From Massilia sp. (GTDB lineage Bacteria > Pseudomonadota > Gammaproteobacteria > Burkholderiales > Burkholderiaceae_D), in contig DNCF01000065.1 of the NCBI GenBank assembly GCA_003484545.1, positions 1 through 19,308 on the forward strand: a stretch of 19,308 nucleotides of DNA, read 5' to 3'. Under the pieces are notes generated by a model that was not told the origin of the DNA, searched no databases, and saw only the letters and a program-made list of their open reading frames with translations. Positions 8,498 through 15,631 of this stretch are shown here, one piece after another. Within the stretch, counting starts at the first letter, position 1; each line of letters begins with the position of its first letter. The translations under genes were made by a program, and so were the position numbers.

Positions 8498-9160
8498 ATG
8501 GAATTTACAACTGTTTTGTTCTACGTGTTCGCGGCCATCATGGTGCTGTCCGCGCTGCGCGTCATCACCGCCAAGAACCCCGTGCACGCGGCGCTGTTCC
8601 TGGTGCTCGCGTTCTTCAACGCGGCCGGTATCTGGATGCTGCTGAAGGCCGAGTTCCTGGCCATCGTGCTGGTCCTGGTCTACGTCGGCGCCGTCATGGT
8701 GCTGTTCCTGTTCGTCGTCATGATGCTCGACATTAACCTCGACCGCATGCGCGAAGGCTTCCTCGGCTACCTGCCGATGGCCCTGATCATCGGCGCCGTC
8801 ATCGTGCTGGAAATGGCCGCCGTGCTGTGGAACGGCTACAGCGGCTTCGCCCAGAGCCCTGAGGCGGCCGCCATGAACATCGGTGGCACCCGCGAGCTGG
8901 GCCGCCTGATCTACACCCGCTACATCTACGGCTTCGAGATCGCTGCCGTGATCCTGCTGGTGGCGATCATCGCCGCCGTGGCGCTGACCCTGCGCAAGCG
9001 CAAGGACAGCAAGGCCATCGACCCGGGCGCCGCCGTCCGCGTCAAGCGTAACGACCGCCTGCGCGTGGTGAAGATGGATGCCGTGAACCAGCGCGCCATC
9101 GACGAAGCCGCCGTGGCCGCAGCTGCCGCGGCAGCGCAGAACAAGGAGCAGAACTCGTGA
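8498..9160 (+). CDS. nuoJ: NADH-quinone oxidoreductase subunit J (NuoJ)
   Basis: NuoJ (ND6) is a membrane subunit whose third helix has a flexible bulge thought to couple quinone reduction to proton pumping. The 220-residue protein has about five membrane helices; the conserved third-helix region is VLVLVYVGAVMVLFLFVVMML (residues 57-77, split here by eye). After the last helix (near 147-165) there is a charged tail of about 55 residues ending in an Ala-rich run at 204-213. ATG 8498 (MEFTTVLF) is chosen because in-frame sequence upstream overlaps nuoI and the start is preceded by AAGAAGAGG. The stop TGA overlaps the GTG start of nuoK by four bases (GTGA). Confidence 0.96.
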   Translation: MEFTTVLFYVFAAIMVLSALRVITAKNPVHAALFLVLAFFNAAGIWMLLKAEFLAIVLVLVYVGAVMVLFLFVVMMLDINLDRMREGFLGYLPMALIIGAVIVLEMAAVLWNGYSGFAQSPEAAAMNIGGTRELGRLIYTRYIYGFEIAAVILLVAIIAAVALTLRKRKDSKAIDPGAAVRVKRNDRLRVVKMDAVNQRAIDEAAVAAAAAAAQNKEQNS

Positions 9161-9465
9161 CTTTATCGCTTGCACACTACCTGGTCCTGGGCGCGATCCT
9201 CTTCGCGATCTCGATCATCGGTATTTTCCTGAACCGGAAGAACATCATCATCCTGCTGATGGCCATCGAACTGATGCTGCTGGCAGTGAACCTGAACTTC
9301 ATCGCCTTCTCGCATTACCTCGGGGATGCGGCGGGGCAGATCTTCGTGTTCTTCATCCTGACCGTCGCGGCCGCCGAATCGGCGATCGGCCTGGCGATCC
9401 TGGTGGTCCTGTTCCGTAACCTGGACACGATCAATGTGGAAGACCTCGACAGCCTCAAGGGCTGA
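9157..9465 (+). CDS. nuoK: NADH-quinone oxidoreductase subunit K (NuoK)
   Basis: NuoK (ND4L) is a three-helix subunit of the membrane arm with two buried glutamates essential for proton transfer. The 102-residue protein has the usual length, and Glu38 (LLMAIELMLLA) and Glu74 (AAAESAIGLA) correspond to Glu36 and Glu72 of the Escherichia coli subunit. It starts at GTG within the last codons of nuoJ. AAGGAG, a near-perfect Shine-Dalgarno in the nuoJ 3' end, lies a few bases upstream and decides this start. The 35-base gap to nuoL is the longest spacer in the operon. Confidence 0.97.
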   Translation: MTLSLAHYLVLGAILFAISIIGIFLNRKNIIILLMAIELMLLAVNLNFIAFSHYLGDAAGQIFVFFILTVAAAESAIGLAILVVLFRNLDTINVEDLDSLKG

Positions 9466-9500
9466 TGGGTTCGGATAAACAATAACGATTAAGGTTCAAC

Positions 9501-11567
9501 ATGGCGGGGCAACTCTCTTCCTCAATGTTACTGGCGGTGCCCTTGGCGCCGCTCGCAGGCTCGGCGATTGCCGGCCTGCTCGGCACCAAGTTCCTTGGTA
9601 ACGTGGTCGGCCGCAAGGTCTCCCACACCGCAACCATCCTGGGCGTCCTGATCGCCCTGATCATCTCGGTCCAGACCCTGATGGCCGTACTCGACGGCGC
9701 GACCTTCAACCAGGACATCTACACTTGGATGACCGTCGGCTCGGTGAAGCTGGCCGTCGGCTTCCAGATCGACACCCTGTCGGCAATGATGATGTGCGTG
9801 GTGACGTCCGTCTCCCTGATGGTCCACATCTACACGATCGGCTACATGGCCGAGGACGAAGGCTACAACCGCTTCTTCTCGTACATCTCGCTGTTCACGT
9901 TCTCGATGCTGATGCTGGTCATGTCCAACAACTTCCTGCAGCTGTTCTTCGGCTGGGAAGCGGTGGGCCTGGTCTCGTACCTGCTGATCGGCTTCTGGTA
10001 TACCCGTCCGACCGCCATCTTCGCCAACATGAAGGCCTTCCTGGTCAACCGCGTCGGCGACTTCGGCTTCATCCTCGGCATCGGCCTGCTGCTGGCCGCG
10101 TCGGGCTCGATGCAGTACACCGACGTCTTCGCGCAAGCGGACAAGCTGGCCGGCATGACCGTGCCTGGCATCGGCTGGCCGCTGCTGACCGCCGCCTGCA
10201 TCTGCCTGTTCATCGGCGCGATGGGTAAATCGGCGCAGTTCCCGCTGCACGTCTGGCTGCCGGACTCGATGGAAGGCCCGACCCCGATCTCGGCACTGAT
10301 CCACGCCGCGACCATGGTTACCGCCGGCATCTTCATGGTGTCGCGCATGTCGCCGCTGTTCGAACTGTCGGACGGCGCACTGAGCTTCATCATCGTGATC
10401 GGCTCGATCACCGCGCTGTTCATGGGCTTCCTGGGCATCATCCAGAACGACATCAAGCGCGTCGTCGCCTATTCGACCCTGTCGCAGCTGGGCTACATGA
10501 CCGTCGCCCTGGGCGCGTCGGCCTACTCGGTGGCCGTGTTCCACCTGATGACCCACGCCTTCTTCAAGGCGCTGCTGTTCCTCGGCGCCGGTTCGGTCAT
10601 CATCGGCATGCACCACGACCAGGACATGCGCAACATGGGCGGCCTGCGCAAGTACATGCCGATCACCTGGATCACCTCGCTGCTGGGCTCGCTGGCCCTG
10701 ATCGGTACCCCGTTCTTCTCGGGCTTCTACTCGAAGGACTCGATCATCGAGGCCGTGCACGCGACCAACATCCCGGGCGCGGGCTTCGCGAACTTCGCGG
10801 TGCTGGCCGGCGTGTTCATCACCGCCTTCTACTCGTTCCGCATGTACTTCCTGGTGTTCCATGGCGAGTCGCGCTGGAACAAGCCGCAGCCGCATAGCCA
10901 CGGCCACGATTCGGACGCGCACAACGAAGAGGATGCGCACGACGACCACGGCGACGACCATCACCACCACGGCCTGCAGCCGGGCGACAAGCCGCACGAG
11001 TCGCCATGGGTCGTGACCCTGCCGCTGATCCTGCTGGCGATCCCGTCGGTCATCATCGGCTACCTGGCGATCGGTCCGATGCTGCACGGCGACTTCTTCA
11101 AGGGCGTGATCTTCGTCGGCGAGAACCACACCGCGATGGAAACCCTGCGCGAAGAGTTCCATGGCGCCGCCGCGATGGCGATCCATGGCCTGCAGACCGC
11201 ACCGTTCTGGCTGGCACTGGCAGGCGTCGTCTGCGCCTACTACTGCTACATGGTCAACCCGCGCGTCCCGGCCTGGTTCTACAGCAAGTTCAAGTTCCTG
11301 CACACGCTGCTGGACAACAAGTACTACATGGACAAGTTCAACCAGGTCGTGTTTGCCGGCGGCGCGCGCGCCATCGGTGGCGGCCTGTGGAAAGTGGGCG
11401 ACCGCGCGCTGATCGATGGCCTGGTGGTCAACGGTTCGGCCAAGCTGGTCGGCTGGTTCGCGCTGCTGACCCGTACCTTCCAGACGGGTTACATCTACCA
11501 CTACGCGTTCGTGATGATCGTGGGCGTCCTCGCGACCCTGCTGTACTTCTTCCCGTTCTGGCGCTAA
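9501..11567 (+). CDS. nuoL: NADH-quinone oxidoreductase subunit L (NuoL)
   Basis: NuoL (ND5) is the distal antiporter-like proton-pumping subunit of the membrane arm, with a long lateral helix that ties the arm together. The 688-residue protein keeps the charged residues of the family: Glu153 in FGWEAVGLVSYLLIGF, Lys243 in GAMGKSAQFPLHVWLP and Lys412 in FYSKDSI. These match Glu144, Lys229 and Lys399 of Escherichia coli by motif. It is longer than the roughly 613-residue E. coli protein. Part of the difference is a His/Asp-rich hydrophilic loop at residues 465-499, placed after the FRMYFLVFHGE helix. TAAGG lies shortly before the ATG. nuoM begins 22 bases after the stop. Confidence 0.98.
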   Translation: MAGQLSSSMLLAVPLAPLAGSAIAGLLGTKFLGNVVGRKVSHTATILGVLIALIISVQTLMAVLDGATFNQDIYTWMTVGSVKLAVGFQIDTLSAMMMCVVTSVSLMVHIYTIGYMAEDEGYNRFFSYISLFTFSMLMLVMSNNFLQLFFGWEAVGLVSYLLIGFWYTRPTAIFANMKAFLVNRVGDFGFILGIGLLLAASGSMQYTDVFAQADKLAGMTVPGIGWPLLTAACICLFIGAMGKSAQFPLHVWLPDSMEGPTPISALIHAATMVTAGIFMVSRMSPLFELSDGALSFIIVIGSITALFMGFLGIIQNDIKRVVAYSTLSQLGYMTVALGASAYSVAVFHLMTHAFFKALLFLGAGSVIIGMHHDQDMRNMGGLRKYMPITWITSLLGSLALIGTPFFSGFYSKDSIIEAVHATNIPGAGFANFAVLAGVFITAFYSFRMYFLVFHGESRWNKPQPHSHGHDSDAHNEEDAHDDHGDDHHHHGLQPGDKPHESPWVVTLPLILLAIPSVIIGYLAIGPMLHGDFFKGVIFVGENHTAMETLREEFHGAAAMAIHGLQTAPFWLALAGVVCAYYCYMVNPRVPAWFYSKFKFLHTLLDNKYYMDKFNQVVFAGGARAIGGGLWKVGDRALIDGLVVNGSAKLVGWFALLTRTFQTGYIYHYAFVMIVGVLATLLYFFPFWR
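10893..10997 (+). other. His/Asp-rich loop coding segment within nuoL
   Basis: Residues 465-499 of NuoL contain 11 histidines and 10 acidic residues, including the run HHHH at 487-490 and repeated H-G-H or D-D-H units. The segment lies between the helix ending FRMYFLVFHGE and the next hydrophobic helix (TLPLILLAIPSVIIGYL). If the usual topology holds, with the N-terminus in the periplasm, the loop is cytoplasmic; that is inference. Metal binding is possible but unproven. Confidence 0.6.
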
Positions 11568-11589
11568 TCACAGGCAAAGAAAAAGACAA

Positions 11590-13101
11590 ATGATGCAGTC
11601 TACGATCTCTACATTTCCTCCTTACCTGAGCCTGGCTATCTGGCTCCCGATCCTGTTCGGCGTGCTCGTGCTCGCCGTGGGCCGCGACAAAAACGCCGGT
11701 TTCGTGCGTCTGCTGTCGCTGGTCGGCGCCATCGTCAGCCTGCTGCCGACGATTCCGCTGATCACGAACTTCGATAACGCCGCGCACGGCATGCAGTTCG
11801 CCGAAACGGCGCCGTGGATCGAGCGCTTCAACATCTTCTACCGCCTCGGTGTCGATGGCCTGTCGCTCTGGTTCATCCCGCTGACCGCCTTCATCACGGT
11901 GATCGTGGTGGTGGCCGCCTGGGAAGTGATCCAGGAACGCGTGGCCCAGTACATGGGTTCCTTCCTGCTGCTGTCGGGCCTGATGATCGGCGTCTTCGCG
12001 GCGCTGGACGGCGTGCTGTTCTACTTCTTCTTCGAAGCGACCCTGATCCCGATGTTCATCATCATCGGCGTCTTCGGCGGCCCGAACCGCGTGTACGCGG
12101 CATTCAAGTTCTTCCTGTACACGTTCTTCGGCTCGCTGCTGACCCTGATCGCGATCATCTACCTGTACAACGTGTCGGGCACCTTCAACATCGTCGAATG
12201 GCATGCACAGCCGCTGTCGATGAAAGAGCAGATCCTGATCTTCATCGCCTTCTTCATGGCCTTCGCCGTGAAGGTCCCGATGTGGCCGGTGCACACCTGG
12301 CTGCCGGACGCCCACGTCGAAGCGCCGACCGGCGGTTCCGTCGTGCTGGCCGCGATCATGCTGAAGCTGGGCGCCTACGGTTTCCTGCGTTTCTCGCTGC
12401 CGATCGCCCCGGACGCCTCGCACTACCTGGCGCCTGTCGTCATCGTCCTGTCGCTGATCGCCGTGATCTACATCGGCCTGGTCGCCATGGTCCAGAAGGA
12501 CATGAAGAAACTGGTCGCCTACTCGTCGATCGCCCACATGGGCTTCGTCACCCTGGGCTTCTTCATCTTCAACGAGATGGGCGTGCAGGGCGGCATCATG
12601 CAGGCGATCTCGCACGGCTTCGTGTCGGGCGCGATGTTCCTCTGCATCGGCGTGCTGTACGACCGCGTGCACTCGCGTGAAATCGCCGACTACGGCGGCG
12701 TCGTCAACACGATGCCGAAGTTCGCCGCCTTCGCCGTGCTGTTCTCGATGGCCAACGCGGGCCTGCCGGCCACCTCGGGCTTCATCGGCGAATTCATGGT
12801 GATCCTGGCCGCCGTGCAGTTCAACTTCTGGACCGGCCTGCTGGCAGGCACCGCCCTGATCCTGGGCGCCGCCTACTCGCTGTGGATGGTCAAGCGCGTG
12901 GTCTTCGGTCCGATCGGCAACAAGCACGTCGCCGAACTGGTCGACCTGAACAAGCGCGAGTTCGCCATCCTGGCCGTGCTGGCGATTGCCACGCTGTACA
13001 TGGGCCTGTACCCGGCGCCGATCGCCGACACCCTGCAGACCTCGGTCGCAGACCTCCTGCAACACGTGTCCGTGAGCAAGCTCCCGCAGCTGCCTCAATA
13101 A
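11590..13101 (+). CDS. nuoM: NADH-quinone oxidoreductase subunit M (NuoM)
   Basis: NuoM (ND4) is the middle antiporter-like proton channel of the membrane arm. The 503-residue, roughly 14-helix protein keeps the key residues Glu149 (FYFFFEATLIPMF), Lys228 (AFAVKVPMWPVHTWLPDAH) and Glu401 (SGFIGEFMV), which match Glu144, Lys234 and Glu407 of Escherichia coli by motif. Two ATG codons are adjacent (11590 and 11593) and either could start translation; the difference is one Met. The leader has only weak purine-rich AAAGAAAAAGA as a ribosome site. nuoN starts six bases after the stop. Confidence 0.97.
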   Translation: MMQSTISTFPPYLSLAIWLPILFGVLVLAVGRDKNAGFVRLLSLVGAIVSLLPTIPLITNFDNAAHGMQFAETAPWIERFNIFYRLGVDGLSLWFIPLTAFITVIVVVAAWEVIQERVAQYMGSFLLLSGLMIGVFAALDGVLFYFFFEATLIPMFIIIGVFGGPNRVYAAFKFFLYTFFGSLLTLIAIIYLYNVSGTFNIVEWHAQPLSMKEQILIFIAFFMAFAVKVPMWPVHTWLPDAHVEAPTGGSVVLAAIMLKLGAYGFLRFSLPIAPDASHYLAPVVIVLSLIAVIYIGLVAMVQKDMKKLVAYSSIAHMGFVTLGFFIFNEMGVQGGIMQAISHGFVSGAMFLCIGVLYDRVHSREIADYGGVVNTMPKFAAFAVLFSMANAGLPATSGFIGEFMVILAAVQFNFWTGLLAGTALILGAAYSLWMVKRVVFGPIGNKHVAELVDLNKREFAILAVLAIATLYMGLYPAPIADTLQTSVADLLQHVSVSKLPQLPQ

Positions 13102-13107
13102 ATCGAT

Positions 13108-14619
13108 ATGAACGAGATGACCAACACTTTGCTACCGGCAGTCGACACCAACCTGGTGCCGGTCTATGCCGAAATCTTCCTGCTGATCGCGGCTTCCGCG
13201 ATCCTGCTGATCGACTTGTACCTGAAGGGGTCGCGCCGCAACGTGACCTACTACCTGTCGCTGCTGACCCTGGTCGGCTGCGCGGTGTTCAGCTGGGCCG
13301 ACTTCAACAGCGGCGCCACCGTCTACACGTTCAACCACATGTACGTGTCGGACCCGATGTCGAACCTGCTGAAGCTGTTCACCTACCTGGCGGTCGGCGT
13401 CACGCTGGTGTACTCGCGCCAGTACGTTGGCGAGCGCGGCATGCTCTCGGGTAACCTGGGCGGCGAGTTCTACGTGCTTGCACTGTTCTCGATGCTGGGC
13501 CAGATGATCATGATCTCGGGTAACAGCATGCTGTCGATCTACCTGGGCGTGGAACTGATGTCGCTGTCGCTGTACGCCCTGGTGGCGATGCGCCGCGACC
13601 ACGCGGTCTCGACCGAAGCGGCGATGAAGTACTTCGTCCTCGGCGCACTGGCTTCGGGCTTCATGCTCTACGGTATCTCGATGATCTACGGCGCCACCGG
13701 TTCGCTCGACGTGAACGAGATCGCCGCGCGCAGCGTGGACGGCGCCAACACCACCATCCTGGTGTTCGGCCTGGTGTTCCTGGTCGCGGGCATGGCCTTC
13801 AAGCTGGGCGCGGTGCCGTTCCACATGTGGGCGCCGGACGTCTACCAGGGCGCGCCGACCGCGGTGACCCTGCTGCTGGGCGGCGCGCCGAAGCTGGCCG
13901 CGTTCGCGATGCTGATGCGTATCCTGGTCGAAGGCCTGCCGAGCATGGCCAAGGACTGGCAGCAGATGCTGCTGGTGCTGGCCGTGCTGTCGCTGGCCAT
14001 CGGCAACCTGACCGCGATCGCCCAGACCAACATCAAGCGCATGCTGGCCTACTCGTCGATCGCCCAGATGGGCTACGTGCTGCTGGCCATGATGGCCGGC
14101 GTCGTCGGCGACAGCACCGCCAACATGGCGACCGCCTACAGCGCCGCGATGTACTCGTCGATCACCTACGTCCTGACCACCCTGGGCAGCTTCGGCGTCG
14201 TCATGATGCTGGCGCGCGCCGGCTTCGAAGCCGACCTGCTGGCCGACTTCAAGGGCCTGGGCAAGCGCAGCCCGTGGTTCGCCGTCGTGATGACCATCCT
14301 GATGTTCTCGCTGGCCGGCGTGCCGCCGATGATGGGCTTCATGGCCAAGTGGGCAGTGCTGCAGGCAGTCGCCAACGCCGGCCTGGTCTGGCTGGCCGTG
14401 ATCGCCGTGCTGTTCTCGCTGATCGGCGCGTTCTACTACCTGCGCGTCGTCAAGCTGATGTGGTTCGACGAAGCCGCCGACACCAGCCCGATCGCCACCC
14501 CGGCCGACATGCGCGTCGCGCTGTCGCTGAACGGCATCATGGTCCTGGTCCTCGGCGTGATCCCGGGCGCACTGCTGGGCACCTGCCTGCAGGCGATCCG
14601 CGCCACCCTGGCGTCCTGA
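13108..14619 (+). CDS. nuoN: NADH-quinone oxidoreductase subunit N (NuoN)
   Basis: NuoN (ND2) is the antiporter-like proton channel nearest the quinone arm. The 503-residue, roughly 14-helix protein has Glu149 (YLGVELMSLSLYAL), Lys232 (AFKLGAVPFHMWAPDVYQGA), Lys262 (GGAPKLAAF) and Lys414 (GFMAKWAVL), which line up with Glu133, Lys217, Lys247 and Lys395 of Escherichia coli. ATG 13108 has no clear Shine-Dalgarno in its six-base gap, and an in-frame ATG at 13117 (MTNTLL) is an alternative, so the N-terminus is uncertain by three residues. It is the last nuo gene. The stop TGA is followed, in frame, by TCC and a TTG start of the next gene. Confidence 0.97.
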   Translation: MNEMTNTLLPAVDTNLVPVYAEIFLLIAASAILLIDLYLKGSRRNVTYYLSLLTLVGCAVFSWADFNSGATVYTFNHMYVSDPMSNLLKLFTYLAVGVTLVYSRQYVGERGMLSGNLGGEFYVLALFSMLGQMIMISGNSMLSIYLGVELMSLSLYALVAMRRDHAVSTEAAMKYFVLGALASGFMLYGISMIYGATGSLDVNEIAARSVDGANTTILVFGLVFLVAGMAFKLGAVPFHMWAPDVYQGAPTAVTLLLGGAPKLAAFAMLMRILVEGLPSMAKDWQQMLLVLAVLSLAIGNLTAIAQTNIKRMLAYSSIAQMGYVLLAMMAGVVGDSTANMATAYSAAMYSSITYVLTTLGSFGVVMMLARAGFEADLLADFKGLGKRSPWFAVVMTILMFSLAGVPPMMGFMAKWAVLQAVANAGLVWLAVIAVLFSLIGAFYYLRVVKLMWFDEAADTSPIATPADMRVALSLNGIMVLVLGVIPGALLGTCLQAIRATLAS

Positions 14620-14622
14620 TCC

Positions 14623-15006
14623 TTGGACGTCTCGCTGGCAGCTTGGCTGGTCCTGGCGGTCGCCGTGGCGGCCGCCAACCTGCCGTTCGCGAACGAGCGC
14701 CTGTTCGGCTTCCTTCCGCTGCCGCAAGGCAGGGGAGGGAAGGCCTCCCCGACAGGCGATTCTCCCTCGTCCGCTTCTACTTCCTCCTCTTCTCCGGCCG
14801 CGCCGGCACGCACGAAGTCCTTCTTCGCGCGCCTGCTCGAGCTGCTTGTCTTATACTTCATCGTCGGCGCACTGGCCTACGCATTGGAAGCCGGCATTGG
14901 CAACGTGTTTGCCCAAGGCTGGGAGTTCTATGCCATCACGGGCTGCCTGTTCGTCGTGCTGGCGTTTCCCGGATTCGTCCTGCGTTACCTGCGCAAGCGC
15001 CGCTAG
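14623..15006 (+). CDS. DUF2818-like small membrane protein after nuoN
   Basis: This is a 127-residue membrane protein of unknown function. The N-terminus MDVSLAAWLVLAVAVAAANLP then FANERLFGF, and the C-terminal half with helices near residues 72-90 and 102-122, are what I recognise from DUF2818, a family found next to nuoN in beta-proteobacteria. This is recalled, not searched. The start is TTG, one codon after the nuoN stop and in the same frame; no ATG or GTG would keep the conserved N-terminus. I see no clear Shine-Dalgarno, so re-initiation by ribosomes leaving nuoN is likely. Between the first two helices lies a Gly/Ser/Pro-rich linker (residues about 34-66) that probably makes it longer than most relatives. 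Its position suggests a complex I-linked role, which is inference. Confidence 0.82.
   Translation: MDVSLAAWLVLAVAVAAANLPFANERLFGFLPLPQGRGGKASPTGDSPSSASTSSSSPAAPARTKSFFARLLELLVLYFIVGALAYALEAGIGNVFAQGWEFYAITGCLFVVLAFPGFVLRYLRKRR
14719..14750 (+). repeat. Tandem hairpins inside the DUF2818 linker
   Basis: Two perfect stem-loops abut within the coding sequence. The first is CTGCC-GCAA-GGCAG at 14719-14732, a five-base stem closed by a GNRA-type tetraloop. The second is GGGGAGG-GAAGG-CCTCCCC at 14732-14750, a seven-base stem with a five-base loop; the two share one base. They encode part of the non-conserved linker and may be a palindromic repeat captured in frame. No other copy is visible in this window. 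Confidence 0.45.
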
Positions 15007-15034
15007 AGCGCCGTTGGGCTTTCCCGGGCGCTCT
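15005..15034 (+). terminator. Hairpin at the DUF2818 stop codon, possible weak terminator
   Basis: AGAGCGCC at 15005-15012 pairs perfectly with GGCGCTCT at 15027-15034, and inside the loop GGG and CCC form a short upper stem around CTTT. The hairpin begins in the stop codon of the DUF2818 gene and would separate the nuo transcript from the Nudix gene. There is no T-run after it, so a factor-independent terminator is doubtful. It could instead be an RNA-processing or stability element at the operon end. Confidence 0.4.
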
Positions 15035-15065
15035 GGATATATCCACAATCCAACCTGGGAGCGTA

Positions 15066-15623
15066 ATGGATTCTCATCTCAAAGAAGTACGCCTTGACGG
15101 CGAAGTTGCCTATGACGGCAAGTTCCTGAAAGTCTCGCGCGACCGCATTCAACTGCCTGACGGCAAAGTGACGCACCGCGAATACATCCGCCATCCGGGC
15201 GCGGTCGTGATCCTGCCGCTGTTCGACGACGGCCGCGTGCTGCTCGAGCGCCAGTTCCGCTACCCGAACGACCGCGTGTTCATCGAGTTCCCCGCCGGGA
15301 AGATCGATCCGGGCGAGGAGCACCTGGCCTGCGCCCGCCGCGAGCTCGAGGAGGAAACCGGCTACACGGCCACCGACTGGCGCTACGTCTGCACCATCCA
15401 CAACGCGATCGCCTATTCGGACGAACACCTGGAGCTGTTCCTGGCACGCGGCCTGACCGCGGGCACGCAGAAGCTGGACGAGGGCGAATTCCTGGAAACC
15501 TTCACCGCCACCGTGCCCGAGCTGCTCGAGATGGTGAAAAGCGGCCAGGTCACCGACGTGAAGACCATCATCGGCGCCTTCTGGCTCGAGAAGATCAGCA
15601 GCGGGACCTGGACGCCGGCCTGA
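15066..15623 (+). CDS. Nudix hydrolase, ADP-ribose pyrophosphatase-like
   Basis: This 185-residue cytoplasmic protein probably hydrolyses a nucleoside-diphosphate compound such as ADP-ribose, using Mg2+. A complete Nudix box lies at residues 78-100: GKIDPGE, seven residues, then RELEEETGY, fitting GX5EX7REUXEEXGU exactly. The preceding EFPAG and the long N-terminal beta region (residues 1-50) resemble ADP-ribose pyrophosphatases. The SPG-type motif expected about 15 residues after the box in that group reads NAIAYSDE here, so the substrate is uncertain. ATG 15066 is chosen because GGGAG lies five bases upstream, although the reading frame stays open far to the left. The gene starts 59 bases after the DUF2818 gene, and the next gene follows eight bases after its stop. 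Confidence 0.88.
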   Translation: MDSHLKEVRLDGEVAYDGKFLKVSRDRIQLPDGKVTHREYIRHPGAVVILPLFDDGRVLLERQFRYPNDRVFIEFPAGKIDPGEEHLACARRELEEETGYTATDWRYVCTIHNAIAYSDEHLELFLARGLTAGTQKLDEGEFLETFTATVPELLEMVKSGQVTDVKTIIGAFWLEKISSGTWTPA

Positions 15624-15631
15624 GTCCAGGA

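Noticed and set aside
9466..9500. Possible internal promoter in the AT-rich 35-base gap between nuoK and nuoL
   Set aside because: GATAAA is a fair -10, but the nearest -35-like TCGACA is 22 bases away and no extended -10 is present.
9528..11501. Very long minus-strand open frame (657 codons) opposite nuoL, with similar ones opposite nuoD, nuoF, nuoG and nuoN
   Set aside because: These are mirror frames of strongly GC-biased coding sequence. Their translations are rich in Arg, His, Asp, Val and Gln with no domain, and the + strand genes are certain.
13827..15065. Open frame upstream of and in frame with the Nudix gene
   Set aside because: The upstream part lies in another frame of nuoN and the DUF2818 gene and is rich in Arg, Gly and Pro. 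The conserved Nudix protein begins at ATG 15066 with a good ribosome site.
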